From Micromonospora alfalfae (GTDB taxonomy: Bacteria; Actinomycetota; Actinomycetes; Mycobacteriales; Micromonosporaceae), in assembly GCF_022230925.1 (NCBI RefSeq), contig NZ_JAKKFH010000025.1, forward strand, positions 243,879-307,878: 64,000 nt of DNA, read 5' to 3'. Positions 32,591 through 40,861 of the stretch are shown piece by piece (the first letter of the stretch is position 1; the number at the start of each line of letters is the position of its first letter). A program made the translations under genes and the position numbers. The notes beneath the pieces are model-generated. The model made no database searches. It was not told where the DNA came from and was given only the letters and a program-made list of their open reading frames with translations.

Positions 32591-33133
32591 TCAGTTGCGG
32601 CGGAAGGCGTAGCGGCGGGTCTGGCCGGCCTGCTGGCTGCGGCCGCCGCCGGAGCGGTTGCCGCCGCCCTGCGGTGGCCCGGCCGTCGGTGCCTTCGGTC
32701 GGCCTGTCGACTTCGGCAGATCGCCCACTGAAGGCGCGTCGACAACCGCCGGCACATCGACCGCTGCCGGCAGCGCCACCTCGTCGGGCAGCGCCACCCC
32801 GTCCGGGGCGGCGGCCGGCAGCGCCGGATCCACGAGTGCCGCCGGCAGCGCCGACTCGGCCCGCAGCGCAGGCTCCACCAGCGCCGCCGGCAACGCCGAC
32901 TCGGCCCGCAGCGCGGGCTCCACAAGCAGCGCGGGCTCCACAAGCAGCGCGGGCTCCACAAGCAGCGCGGGCTCCACAAGCAGCGCAGGCAGCGCCGCCG
33001 GCAGGGGTGGTTCGACCGCGAGGTCGAGGGCCGGACGGGTGGTTGGGAGCGGTCCGTGGCCGGCCGCCGGGTCGATGCCGAGCGGCGTCGCTCTCGGGGT
33101 ACGGGTCTTTTTCGGGTTACGCCTGGCAGGCAT
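32591..33133 (-). CDS. low-complexity hypothetical protein with tandem repeats
   Basis: A 180-residue protein beginning MPARRNPKKTRTPRATPLG. The basic N-terminus is followed by an Ala/Leu/Pro/Glu repeat zone made of LLVEPA units (four in a row, 18-bp DNA repeat) and two longer units (ALRAESALPAALVEP), and by a Gly/Arg/Gln-rich tail ending RYAFRRN. No membrane helix or signal peptide is visible and no known family was recognised. Basic ends with a repetitive acidic/hydrophobic middle would fit a nucleic-acid- or envelope-associated disordered protein, which is a guess. The ATG at 33133 is preferred over an earlier one at 33244. Confidence 0.5.
   Translation of the reverse strand: MPARRNPKKTRTPRATPLGIDPAAGHGPLPTTRPALDLAVEPPLPAALPALLVEPALLVEPALLVEPALLVEPALRAESALPAALVEPALRAESALPAALVDPALPAAAPDGVALPDEVALPAAVDVPAVVDAPSVGDLPKSTGRPKAPTAGPPQGGGNRSGGGRSQQAGQTRRYAFRRN
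32838..32982. repeat. coding tandem repeats: 45 bp x 2 then 18 bp x 4
   Basis: Units 32838-32882 and 32883-32927 are 45 bp each with four differences. GCGCGGGCTCCACAAGCA follows as four exact 18-bp copies at 32911, 32929, 32947 and 32965, overlapping the second 45-bp unit. Both lengths are multiples of three, so gain or loss of units keeps the reading frame. Confidence 0.92.
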
Positions 33134-33423
33134 CCGGGCCTCCTTCAATGCCGACCGGCACGGCCGGTCCCGCGCTGCGGCGGTCGGTCGGATCGGCTGG
33201 TGACCGCCGTTGCGCGACGGTCGAGTGGGGAAGGGACTGCTCACCGGGGCCGGGCAGGGCCATCGCCGCCGAACGGCGGGGAGGGAATGCGGGACGCCCG
33301 GGAGCGCACGGACCGCGACGCGGGACGGCGGGCCGGCTCGGAAGTTGGGCGTCAGTTACGCATGTTCGTACCGTAGCCACCGCCCGACCGACGCGCATCC
33401 GTTTTTACTGGCACGATCGGCAC
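33134..33423. other. 290-bp divergent intergenic region
   Basis: Lies between the low-complexity gene and the thiamine-binding gene, which diverge. It is Arg/Gly-like in every frame with no credible gene, and no operator-like palindrome was seen. Confidence 0.5.
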
Positions 33424-33720
33424 ATGCTGATCGCGTTCTCGATCACCCCGCTCGGCGGTGACGACTCGGTGGGTGACCTGGTCGCCGAGGCGGTGCGGGT
33501 GGTCCGTGCGTCCGGCCTTCCCAACCGGACCGATGCCATGTTCACCACCGTCGAGGGTGAGTGGGACGAGGTGATGGCGGTGGTGAAGCAGGCGGTCGAC
33601 GTGGTCGCCGCGCGGGCGCCCCGGGTGAGTGTGGTGCTCAAAGCCGACGTCCGGCCCGGGGTCACCGACGCGCTGACCGGGAAGATCGCCCGAATCGAAG
33701 CCCGTCTCGCCGAAGGCTGA
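33424..33720 (+). CDS. MTH1187/YkoF-type thiamine-binding protein
   Basis: A 98-residue ferredoxin-like protein of the MTH1187 family: MLIAFSITPLGG, VAEAVRVVRASGLPNRTDAMFTTVEGEWDEVMAVVKQA and VSVVLKADVRPGVTD (quoted in parts). In Bacillus the two-domain relative YkoF is encoded with ykoEDC and binds thiamine or its pyrimidine part. Here the single-domain form lies 1.3 kb after ykoC, on the same strand, but separated by palindromes and an opposite gene. No TPP riboswitch was seen in front of it. Confidence 0.85.
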   Translation: MLIAFSITPLGGDDSVGDLVAEAVRVVRASGLPNRTDAMFTTVEGEWDEVMAVVKQAVDVVAARAPRVSVVLKADVRPGVTDALTGKIARIEARLAEG

Positions 33721-33909
33721 CGCCCGCGGCGGGAAATGACGACATGTTTCCCTGCGCGGGGCTCACCGAGCATTGCCGAGGGCCCGAGCCGTCAGGGGCA
33801 ACGTCCACATTACGTGCAGTAACGCGACGTCGGTCACTGGTCCGTATCGGCTCACATCACGGTAAGTTTCCAAGCGCTGATAGTGGTGTGACGAGAGGTG
33901 GCGGCACGA

Positions 33910-35352
33910 ATGGCTGATCAGGCGAGGGCACAGATCGGTGTGACCGGGTTGGCGGTGATGGGTCGCAATGTGGCCCGCAACCTGGCCCGCAACGGCTTCA
34001 CGGTGGCAGTGCACAACCGCTCGCCGGAGCGCACCCGCAGCCTGGTCGCCGAGCACGGCGACGAGGGCACGTTCCTGCCGGGCGAGACGATGGCCGATTT
34101 CGTGGCGTCACTGGAACGACCCCGCGCGGTCATCGTCATGGTGAAGGCCGGTGCGCCCACCGACGCGGTGATCGACGAGTTGGTGCCGCTGCTCGACGAG
34201 GGCGACATCATCGTCGACTGTGGCAACGCCCACTTCGCCGACACCCGTCGGCGCGAGGAGGCGCTGCGGGCGCAGGGCCTGCACTTCAGCGGCACCGGCG
34301 TCTCCGGCGGCGAGGAGGGCGCGCTGCTCGGGCCGAGCATCATGCCGGGCGGCTCCGCCGAGTCGTACGCGAAGCTCGGGCCGATGTTCGAGAAGATCGC
34401 CGCGCAGGTGGACGGCGTGCCGTGTTGCATGCACGTCGGGCCGGACGGGGCCGGGCACTTCGTCAAGATGGTGCACAACGGCATCGAGTACGCCGACATG
34501 CAGCTCATCGCTGAGGCGTACGACCTGCTTCGGGCCGGCCTGGACGCGACGCCGGCCGAGATCGCGGAGATCTTCCGGGAGTGGAACAACGGCGAGCTGG
34601 AGTCGTTCCTCATCGAGATCACCGCCGACGTGCTCGCGCACACCGATGCGGCGACCGGCCGGTCGTTCGTGGACATCGTGCAGGACCGGGCCGAGCAGAA
34701 GGGCACCGGTCGGTGGACCGTGCAGAGTGCCCTGGACCTGGGCATCCCGATCACCGGGATCGCCGAGGCGACCTTCGCCCGTTCGCTCTCCGGGCACGTC
34801 GACCAGCGCGAGGCGGCCCGCCGGGCGTTCCCCGACGCGGGTGAGAAGTGGCAGGTGACCGACCGGGAGACCTTCGTCGAGGATGTCCGCCGGGCGCTGC
34901 TCGCCTCCAAGATCGTCGCGTACGCGCAGGGCTTCGACCACATCCGCGCGGGCAGCCAGGAATACAACTGGGACATCGACCTTGGCGGCACGGCGACGAT
35001 CTGGCGGGGCGGCTGCATCATCCGGGCCCGCTTCCTCAACCGGATCCGTGAGGCGTACGACGAGCAGCCCGACCTGCCGACGCTGCTGGTGGCGCCGTAC
35101 TTCGCCGAGGCGGTCAGCGCTGGCGTGCCGAGCTGGCGGCGGGTGGTGGCCGACGCGACCCGGGCCGGTGTGCCGACGCCCGCGTTCTCGTCGTCGTTGG
35201 CGTACTTCGACGCGTTGCGCGCGGAGCGGCTGCCCGCCGCGCTGATCCAGGGTCTGCGGGACAACTTCGGCGCGCACACCTACCAGCGGGTGGACCGCGA
35301 GGGTTCGTTCCACACCACCTGGGCCGCCGACCGCACCGAGTCCCCGGCGTAG
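33910..35352 (+). CDS. gnd: 6-phosphogluconate dehydrogenase (decarboxylating)
   Basis: Third step of the oxidative pentose phosphate pathway: 6-phosphogluconate + NADP to ribulose 5-phosphate + CO2 + NADPH. The 480 residues match the long bacterial form. It starts with the Rossmann motif GLAVMGRNVARNLARNG, followed by SGGEEGALLGPSIMPGG and the catalytic Lys in HFVKMVHNGIEYADMQ; GTGRWTVQSALDLGIP and the C-terminal DNFGAHTYQRVD complete the active site. The ATG at 33910 is used; the frame opens four codons earlier. Two convergent hairpin arms follow the stop. Confidence 0.96.
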   Translation: MADQARAQIGVTGLAVMGRNVARNLARNGFTVAVHNRSPERTRSLVAEHGDEGTFLPGETMADFVASLERPRAVIVMVKAGAPTDAVIDELVPLLDEGDIIVDCGNAHFADTRRREEALRAQGLHFSGTGVSGGEEGALLGPSIMPGGSAESYAKLGPMFEKIAAQVDGVPCCMHVGPDGAGHFVKMVHNGIEYADMQLIAEAYDLLRAGLDATPAEIAEIFREWNNGELESFLIEITADVLAHTDAATGRSFVDIVQDRAEQKGTGRWTVQSALDLGIPITGIAEATFARSLSGHVDQREAARRAFPDAGEKWQVTDRETFVEDVRRALLASKIVAYAQGFDHIRAGSQEYNWDIDLGGTATIWRGGCIIRARFLNRIREAYDEQPDLPTLLVAPYFAEAVSAGVPSWRRVVADATRAGVPTPAFSSSLAYFDALRAERLPAALIQGLRDNFGAHTYQRVDREGSFHTTWAADRTESPA

Positions 35353-35375
35353 TCGGCGCGGCGCCCTGCGCGCCG

Positions 35376-35455
35376 CCGTGATCGTGCTCGATCCTCGATG
35401 TAGTGGTCTCCCCCGGCGGGGAGGCCACTACATCCATGTTCGGGCGAGATCATGG
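35376..35455. repeat. 80-bp palindromic element between gnd and the pirin gene
   Basis: Outer ends CCGTGATC and GATCATGG are inverted, and the inner arm GATGTAGTGGTCTCCCC pairs with GGGGAGGCCACTACATC. The inner stem equals that of the element at 32340-32395. It lies between converging genes and can double as a terminator. Confidence 0.88.
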
Positions 35456-35477
35456 GAGCAGGCCGCGCGGGTGACGG

Positions 35478-36239
35478 TCAGCCGACAGTGGCGTGCATCT
35501 CCCAGACGAGGATCTCGGCCGGTTCGTCGGCTGTCACCCGCCGACCACCGGTCATGGTGAGCCGGGCGGCGTCGCCGCTGGCGAGCGGACCGCTGCCCTC
35601 CAGGGTCACAGTGCCGTTTGGCACGTAGAGGTGCACGTAGGGCGCGTCCGGGATGGTGACCTCGTCGCCGGGAGCGAGACGGGCGGCGTGCAGGGTCGCG
35701 TACCGGTTGCGGATCCGGATCGCTGACGCGCCGTCGTAGCGGTCCATCCCGGACGCGATCGGCACGAGGCCCCCGCGGAGCAGCTCGTCCTCGATCTCCA
35801 ACTGCTCGTAGCCGGGGTCGACGCCCTGCTCGTCGGGGAGGACCCACATCTGCACGAAGTGCACCGGGTCGGCGTGCGGCTCCTGGTTGTTGAGCCGCCA
35901 GGCGTCGTTCTTCTCCGAGTGCAGGATCCCGGTGCCGGCGCTCATCCGCTGGGCCAGACCCGGGTAGATCACCCCGGAGTGCCCGGTGGAGTCCTGGTGC
36001 ACCAGGGAGCCGCGCAGCACCCAGGTCACGATCTCCATGTCCTGGTGCGGGTGGGTCTCGAAGCCCGCGCCCGGTCGGACCACGTCGTCGTTGTTGACAA
36101 GCAGCAGGCCGTGGTGGGTGTTGGCCGGGTCGTAGTGCCGGGAGAACGAGAAGGAGTGCTTGGAGTCCAGCCAGGAGATCCGGGTGGCGAAGCGGTCATC
36201 GGCGCGACGGATGTCGACAGCGGGCGCGGGCGCGGTCAC
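35478..36239 (-). CDS. pirin family protein
   Basis: Cupin-fold protein of 253 residues. The N-terminal cupin has the iron-binding set His63 and His65 (THPHQDMEI), His107 and Glu109 (GILHSEKND). ISWLDSKHSFSFSRHYDP is the family start. Bacterial pirins have quercetinase activity in some cases or modulate pyruvate metabolism; which applies here is not visible. GTG start at 36239, overlapping the stop of the next gene upstream by 4 bp. Confidence 0.92.
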   Translation of the reverse strand: MTAPAPAVDIRRADDRFATRISWLDSKHSFSFSRHYDPANTHHGLLLVNNDDVVRPGAGFETHPHQDMEIVTWVLRGSLVHQDSTGHSGVIYPGLAQRMSAGTGILHSEKNDAWRLNNQEPHADPVHFVQMWVLPDEQGVDPGYEQLEIEDELLRGGLVPIASGMDRYDGASAIRIRNRYATLHAARLAPGDEVTIPDAPYVHLYVPNGTVTLEGSGPLASGDAARLTMTGGRRVTADEPAEILVWEMHATVG

Positions 36240-36463
36240 CAGGCACGCTGCCCGGCGTCGGGGGTGGACGGCGCCCAGGTCAGGGCCGGTTCGCCGGTGG
36301 CCAGTTCGGCGATCTCACCGGTACGCAGCTGGGGTGTGTGGCCGAACTCGGCGCAGTGCTGCTCGGCGATCTCGGCACAGATCTCGGCCACCTGCTCGCA
36401 CATCGGGTCGCCCAGGTCGGCGGCGTTCAACGCCATGATCATCTTAAAGCGGAGATCACGCAT
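36236..36463 (-). CDS. small conserved hypothetical protein, 75 aa
   Basis: Begins MRDLRFKMIMALNAADLGDP and contains MCEQVAEICAEIAEQHCAEFG, an amphipathic helix with three Cys residues spaced by about eight. No signal peptide. Coupling to the pirin gene through a 4-bp overlap is the main support for it being real. The role is unknown. Confidence 0.65.
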   Translation of the reverse strand: MRDLRFKMIMALNAADLGDPMCEQVAEICAEIAEQHCAEFGHTPQLRTGEIAELATGEPALTWAPSTPDAGQRAW

Positions 36464-36614
36464 CTGCCCCCCAACCGCCGTCGTCCCACCACCTCCGGAC
36501 CCTACCCGCCGCCCCTGCGCAGGACCCCGAAACGAGCACACCACCCCCGCTCGGTGCCAAGCCTGATGGTCGCCGTGGTGCCTGCCCAGGCACCTCGACG
36601 CCGAGAGGATGCGA

Positions 36615-36648
36615 CAACGCCGCCCGCACTGGTGTGCGGGCGGCGTTG
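36615..36648 (-). terminator. strong hairpin terminator
   Basis: CAACGCCGCCCGCAC and its exact complement are separated by TGGT: a perfect 15-bp stem with a 4-base loop, 18 bp after the stop of the small membrane protein gene, closing the recO-uppS transcription unit. Confidence 0.8.
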
Positions 36649-36665
36649 GGACAACTGGGGGTCGG

Positions 36666-36851
36666 TCAGAAGAAGCGGCGGCGCTTGGCCTTCTGCGGAC
36701 GGATCAGGTCCGCACCCTTCGTCAGCAACCGGGTCGCCCCGGAGGGACCACGCCGGGCCTCCAGGGTGTGGCTGAGCCGGCGGGCGCCGGCCGCGGCCAG
36801 CGGCACCGCGATCGCCATCACCGCCCACTGGGCAATGCGCTTCTGGATCAT
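36666..36851 (-). CDS. small basic membrane-associated protein, 61 aa
   Basis: MIQKRIAQWAVMAIAVPLAAAGARRL contains one short hydrophobic helix and is followed by a strongly basic tail ending QKAKRRRFF. AGGTGAACCC precedes the ATG. It lies 69 bp after uppS in the same direction and before a strong terminator. Function unknown. Confidence 0.65.
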   Translation of the reverse strand: MIQKRIAQWAVMAIAVPLAAAGARRLSHTLEARRGPSGATRLLTKGADLIRPQKAKRRRFF

Positions 36852-36920
36852 GTGGGTTCACCTCCGTCAGTGGCTTCTGACGTCTCTGATACCCAGAGTG
36901 ACGTGCGGGTAAGCGTCGGC

Positions 36921-37733
36921 TCAGATAACCGGGGCGACCGGGTTGGGCAGCGCGCCGCCGAAGCGTCGGTCCCGCTGGGCGTACAACTCGCACGCGTACC
37001 AGAGGTGGCGGCGGTCGAAGTCGGGCCAGAGCGTGTCCAGGAAGACCAACTCGGCGTACGCGGTCTGCCACAGCAGGAAGTTGGAGATCCGTTCCTCCCC
37101 GGACGGGCGCAGGAACAGGTCCACCTCCGGGATCTCCGGGTGGTAGAGGTACTTCGCCACTGTCTTCTCGGTGACCTTCGCCGGATCCAGCCGGCCGGCC
37201 GCCACGTCCCGCGCGATAGCGGCGGCGGCGTCACCGATCTCGGCCTGCCCGCCGTAGTTGACGCAGAACTGCAGGGTCAGCGTCGAGTTGTCGCGGGACA
37301 TCTCCTCGGCGGTCTGCAACTCGGAGATGACGCTCTTCCACAGCCGACCCGGCCGGCCCGACCACACCACCCGAACGCCCAGGTCGACCAACTGGTCACG
37401 GCGGCGACGGATCACGTCCCGGTTGAACCCCATCAGGAACCGGACCTCGTCGGGCGAGCGCCGCCAGTTCTCGGTGGAGAACGCGTACGCCGACAGGTAC
37501 GGGATGCCCATCTCGATGGCGCCCTCGATGGTGTCGAAGAGGCTGTGCTCCCCCGCCTCGTGCCCCTTGGTGCGGGGCAGCCCGCGGTCCTTGGCCCAGC
37601 GGCCGTTGCCGTCCATCACCACCGCCACGTGCTTCGGCACCGCCTCGGTGGGCAGCGCCGGGGGTCGGGCCCCGGACGGGTGTGGCACCGGCGGCGTCGG
37701 CTCGCGCCGGCCAGCCTTCTTCGATCGGATCAC
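36921..37733 (-). CDS. uppS: isoprenyl transferase (undecaprenyl/decaprenyl diphosphate synthase)
   Basis: cis-Prenyltransferase making the C50-C55 lipid carrier for cell-wall synthesis. The 270-residue protein has VAVVMDGNGRWA with catalytic Asp41, GHEAGEHSLFDTIE, the YAFSTENWRRS loop, and RPSGEERISNFLLWQTAYAEL with EL..DTLWPDF at the end. The N-terminal 30 residues are Pro-rich, as in actinobacterial homologues. The GTG at 37733 lies 4 bp after the recO stop, consistent with an operon. Confidence 0.95.
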   Translation of the reverse strand: MIRSKKAGRREPTPPVPHPSGARPPALPTEAVPKHVAVVMDGNGRWAKDRGLPRTKGHEAGEHSLFDTIEGAIEMGIPYLSAYAFSTENWRRSPDEVRFLMGFNRDVIRRRRDQLVDLGVRVVWSGRPGRLWKSVISELQTAEEMSRDNSTLTLQFCVNYGGQAEIGDAAAAIARDVAAGRLDPAKVTEKTVAKYLYHPEIPEVDLFLRPSGEERISNFLLWQTAYAELVFLDTLWPDFDRRHLWYACELYAQRDRRFGGALPNPVAPVI

Positions 37734-37737
37734 TCGG

Positions 37738-38604
37738 TCACTCCCTGTTCGCGCCGTCCGCCCCGGCCTCGACGTCGCCACGTGGCCGGAGCACCACGGC
37801 CCCGGTGCCCTCCGGCGGCGGAGCCGTGCCGGCCGCCGAGGAACCCCGGTCGACCAGCGGCAGCGAGCGTAGCGCGCGCTCCAGGTGCCACTGCAGGTGA
37901 GCCGCGACCAGCCCACTGCACTCCCGACGTACGGCGGCGTCGGTGGCGTCGGCGATCACCCAGTCACCGGAGGTCAGCGCGGACATCAGATCGATGGTGG
38001 CCGGTGCGGGATGAGCCGCCCCGGGTGGCCGACAATCCGGACAGACCGCGCCGCCGGCCGGCACCGAGAACGCCCGGTGCCGCCCGGGCGTGCCACAGAC
38101 CGCGCAGGCGACCAGCGCCGGCGCCCAGCCGGCCAGGGACATCCCACGCAGCAGGTACGCGTCGAGCACCAGGGTGGTGGCGTGCTCGCCCCGGGACAGC
38201 GCCTTCAGCGCGCCGATGGTGAGCTGGAACAACCGCAGCGACGGCTCCCTTTCCACCGGGGTCAGCCGCTCGGCGGTCTCGGCGATCGCGCTGGCCGCCG
38301 TGTAGCGCGGATAGTCGCCGAGGAACCGTTTGCCGTACAGGTCGATGCCCTCGACCTGGCTCACCGTGTGCAGAGAGCTGCCGTGGTTGCCCTTCGGGTC
38401 ACCGGCGAGCTGGAGGTCGACGTGGCCGAACGGCTCCAGCCGGGCGCCGAACTTGCTGGTGGTGCGGCGGATCCCTCGAGCCACCGCGCGCAGTCGGCCG
38501 TGCCGGCGGGTGAGCAGGGTGATGATCCGGTCGGACTCGCCGAGCTTCTGCACACGCAGCACCACCGCGTCGTCGCGGTAGAGCTGTCGGCGATACCCGG
38601 CCAT
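37738..38604 (-). CDS. recO: DNA repair protein RecO
   Basis: Helps load RecA on SSB-coated single-stranded DNA in the RecFOR pathway. The 288 residues have the N-terminal OB-fold (YRDDAVVLRVQKLGESDRIITLLTRRHG, quoted in parts), a helical core, and a zinc finger with Cys167, Cys170, Cys188 and Cys191. The C-terminal 35 residues are an Ala/Gly/Pro-rich tail. It is the first gene of recO-uppS. Confidence 0.95.
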   Translation of the reverse strand: MAGYRRQLYRDDAVVLRVQKLGESDRIITLLTRRHGRLRAVARGIRRTTSKFGARLEPFGHVDLQLAGDPKGNHGSSLHTVSQVEGIDLYGKRFLGDYPRYTAASAIAETAERLTPVEREPSLRLFQLTIGALKALSRGEHATTLVLDAYLLRGMSLAGWAPALVACAVCGTPGRHRAFSVPAGGAVCPDCRPPGAAHPAPATIDLMSALTSGDWVIADATDAAVRRECSGLVAAHLQWHLERALRSLPLVDRGSSAAGTAPPPEGTGAVVLRPRGDVEAGADGANRE

Positions 38605-38706
38605 CGGGCCATTCTCCCTCGGGGTGCGAAATCAGGGTTGGTTCGGGGTGCAAGCGCGGATGAACCCCGATGCGGCCGTCTCGTGCTCGGCCGTAGCGTG
38701 CTGGTC

Positions 38707-39516
38707 ATGGCACTGCACCTGACCACCACCCCCCGCCGTCGTCGCGTCGCCGCTCCCGTCGCGCTAGGGCTCACCACCACCCTCATCGTGCTCGCCGGGT
38801 GCGACAACCTGTCGTTCCGTCGGCTCGACTACGACAACACCGAGGCGGTCCGGATCACCGCGGTCCGGGTCTCCGGGGGTTCTGGCGACGTTGTGGTCCG
38901 CGGCACCGGCTCGGCGTCCGAGGTGCGGATCAAGCGAGTGGTTCGCTACCAGGGCGGCGAACCGGACAACACCCGCTACGAGATCAAGGGCAGCGAGCTG
39001 GTGCTGAACACCGACTGTGGCTCGCGGTGCAGCATCTCCTACGAGGTGACGGTGCCAGAGGGTGTGGCGGTGCAGGGCGAGACCAGCTCCGGCAACGTCG
39101 AGCTGAGCCGCGTCGGCACCGTGGACCTACAGGTGCGCTCGGGCGACGTACGGATCTCCGGTGCGTCGGGCGCGGTCGGGGTGGAGGCCCGCTCGGGCAA
39201 CATCGAGGTGAACGAGGCCGCCGCGGCCGTACGGCTGCGCGCCTCGTCGGGGGACATCACCGCACGCCGGCTGGGCGGCGCTGTCGACGCCGAGGCCAGC
39301 TCGGGCAATGTCGACGTGGAGCTGGACAAGCCCGCCTCGGCCCGGGTCCACGCCTCCAGTGGTGACGTCACGCTGCTGGTGCCGCAGGGCAGCTACCGGG
39401 TCCGGTCCAACGCCGACTCCGGTGACGAGACCATCACCGTCGCCGACAACCCGGCGGCGTCCCTGGTGCTCGACGGTTCGGCAAAGAGCGGCAACCTCAC
39501 GATCAGCGAGCGTTGA
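38707..39516 (+). CDS. DUF4097 beta-helix lipoprotein
   Basis: A 269-residue exported lipoprotein: basic start, hydrophobic segment and lipobox VLAGC (Cys32). The mature part has six S-G-N/D repeats (SSGNVELS, RSGDVRIS, RSGNIEVN, SSGDITAR, SSGNVDVE, SSGDVTLL) about 20 residues apart, the signature of the DUF4097/adhesin right-handed beta-helix. Two Cys residues in DCGSRCSIS may form a disulfide. Such proteins are often linked to envelope sensing; no partner is visible here. It converges on era, 56 bp apart. Confidence 0.87.
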   Translation: MALHLTTTPRRRRVAAPVALGLTTTLIVLAGCDNLSFRRLDYDNTEAVRITAVRVSGGSGDVVVRGTGSASEVRIKRVVRYQGGEPDNTRYEIKGSELVLNTDCGSRCSISYEVTVPEGVAVQGETSSGNVELSRVGTVDLQVRSGDVRISGASGAVGVEARSGNIEVNEAAAAVRLRASSGDITARRLGGAVDAEASSGNVDVELDKPASARVHASSGDVTLLVPQGSYRVRSNADSGDETITVADNPAASLVLDGSAKSGNLTISER

Positions 39517-39572
39517 TCTCGACGCCGGTCGTCGCCCCGGCCGTCCGCTTCGGGCACCGCCGACGAGGTGGA

Positions 39573-40478
39573 TCAGAAGCCCAGCTTGCGCAGTTGCCTC
39601 GGGTCGCGCTGCCAGTCCTTCGCGACCCGCACGTGCAGGTCGAGGTAGACCCGGCTGCCGAGCAGCTCCTCGATCTGCTTGCGGGCGGTGGTGCCGACCT
39701 CCTTGAGCCGACTCGCCTTGTGCCCGAGCACGATGGCCTTCTGGCTGGGCCGCTCCACGTACAGGTCGGCGTAGATCTTCATGACCTGGCCCTCGGGGAT
39801 CATCTCCTCCACCACCACGGCGATGGAGTGTGGCAACTCGTCGCGGACCCCCTCCAGGGCGGCCTCCCGGATCAGTTCGGCGACCAGCACCTGCTCGGGG
39901 TCGTCGGTGAGCATGTCGTCCGGGTAGAGCTGCGGCGACGGCGGCAGATACTTGGTCATCACGTCGACGAGGGTGTCCACCTGGTGCCCGGACACCGCGC
40001 TCACCGGCACGATCTCGGCGAACTCCCCCATCTTGCTGACCGCGAGCAACTGCTCCGCCAGGCGACGCTTGTCCACCAGGTCGGTCTTGGTGACCACCGC
40101 CAGCACTGTCGCCTTCAACTCGGCCAGCTCGCCGGTGATGAACCGGTCACCGCGCCCGACCGGCTCGTCGGCGGGGATGCACAGGCCGATCACGTCGACC
40201 TCGGTCCAGGTGGACCGGACCAGGTCGTTGAGACGTTCGCCGAGCAGCGTACGGGGGCGGTGCAGGCCCGGCGTGTCGACCAGGACCAGCTGCGACTCGG
40301 GCCGGTGCAGCACCGCCCGGATGACGTGCCGGGTCGTCTGCGGCTTGTTCGAGGTGATGGCGATCTTGGTGCCGACGATGGCGTTGGTCAACGTCGACTT
40401 GCCGGCGTTGGGGCGACCGACGAAGCAGCCGAACCCGGCCCGGTACGGTCGCGCCTCCGGATCCTGCACCGGGCTCAC
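39573..40478 (-). CDS. era: GTPase Era
   Basis: Ras-like GTPase needed for 16S rRNA maturation and 30S assembly. The 301 residues carry G1 GRPNAGKST (21-29), G2 region KPQTTRH, G3 DTPG, G4 TKTD and G5 SAVSG, then the C-terminal KH domain with IYADLYVERPSQKAIVLG. GTG start at 40478 overlaps the upstream cytidine-deaminase-like gene by 4 bp. Confidence 0.97.
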   Translation of the reverse strand: MSPVQDPEARPYRAGFGCFVGRPNAGKSTLTNAIVGTKIAITSNKPQTTRHVIRAVLHRPESQLVLVDTPGLHRPRTLLGERLNDLVRSTWTEVDVIGLCIPADEPVGRGDRFITGELAELKATVLAVVTKTDLVDKRRLAEQLLAVSKMGEFAEIVPVSAVSGHQVDTLVDVMTKYLPPSPQLYPDDMLTDDPEQVLVAELIREAALEGVRDELPHSIAVVVEEMIPEGQVMKIYADLYVERPSQKAIVLGHKASRLKEVGTTARKQIEELLGSRVYLDLHVRVAKDWQRDPRQLRKLGF

Positions 40479-40861
40479 TGGGTCACCGTGCCGAGGACGG
40501 TGCCGTCCGGAGCGGCCAGGTGGACAGGTGCGTCCGCCGCGAGGTCCCGTACCGCCGCGTGACCGGCACCATCCAGCGTCGACGCCTCGGTCACCACCAC
40601 CGCCGCCTCCAACCGACTCGCCCCGGCCGCCACGGCCGACGCCACCGCCAACTGCAACGCGGTGAGCGTCAGCGACGGCAGCGCGACACTGGCCGCCGCG
40701 TACGTCCGGCCGTCCTGGTCGCGGACCGCGGCGCCCTCCACGGCCCCGACCCGCGCGCGGGCTCCCCGGGCCAGGACGACGAGCTTGCCGTCCTCGGCGC
40801 TCAGCGCTCCCGACGCGGTGGGGGTGGGCCGGGCGGCAGGCGCGGCGGGTGTGTCAGGCAT
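40475..40861 (-). CDS. cytidine deaminase-like protein lacking zinc ligands
   Basis: A 128-residue protein in the place where actinobacteria encode a short cytidine-deaminase-like product between the CBS-domain gene and era. The fold is suggested by ARVGAVEGAAVRDQDGRTYAAASVALPSLTLTALQLAVASAVAAGA (cited in parts), which mirrors the strand-helix units of deaminases, yet the H/C-A-E and P-C-x-x-C zinc motifs are absent; ALPSLTLTALQLA takes the place of the first. It is unlikely to deaminate cytidine. Start ATG at 40861 overlaps the previous gene by 8 bp. Confidence 0.75.
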   Translation of the reverse strand: MPDTPAAPAARPTPTASGALSAEDGKLVVLARGARARVGAVEGAAVRDQDGRTYAAASVALPSLTLTALQLAVASAVAAGASRLEAAVVVTEASTLDGAGHAAVRDLAADAPVHLAAPDGTVLGTVTQ

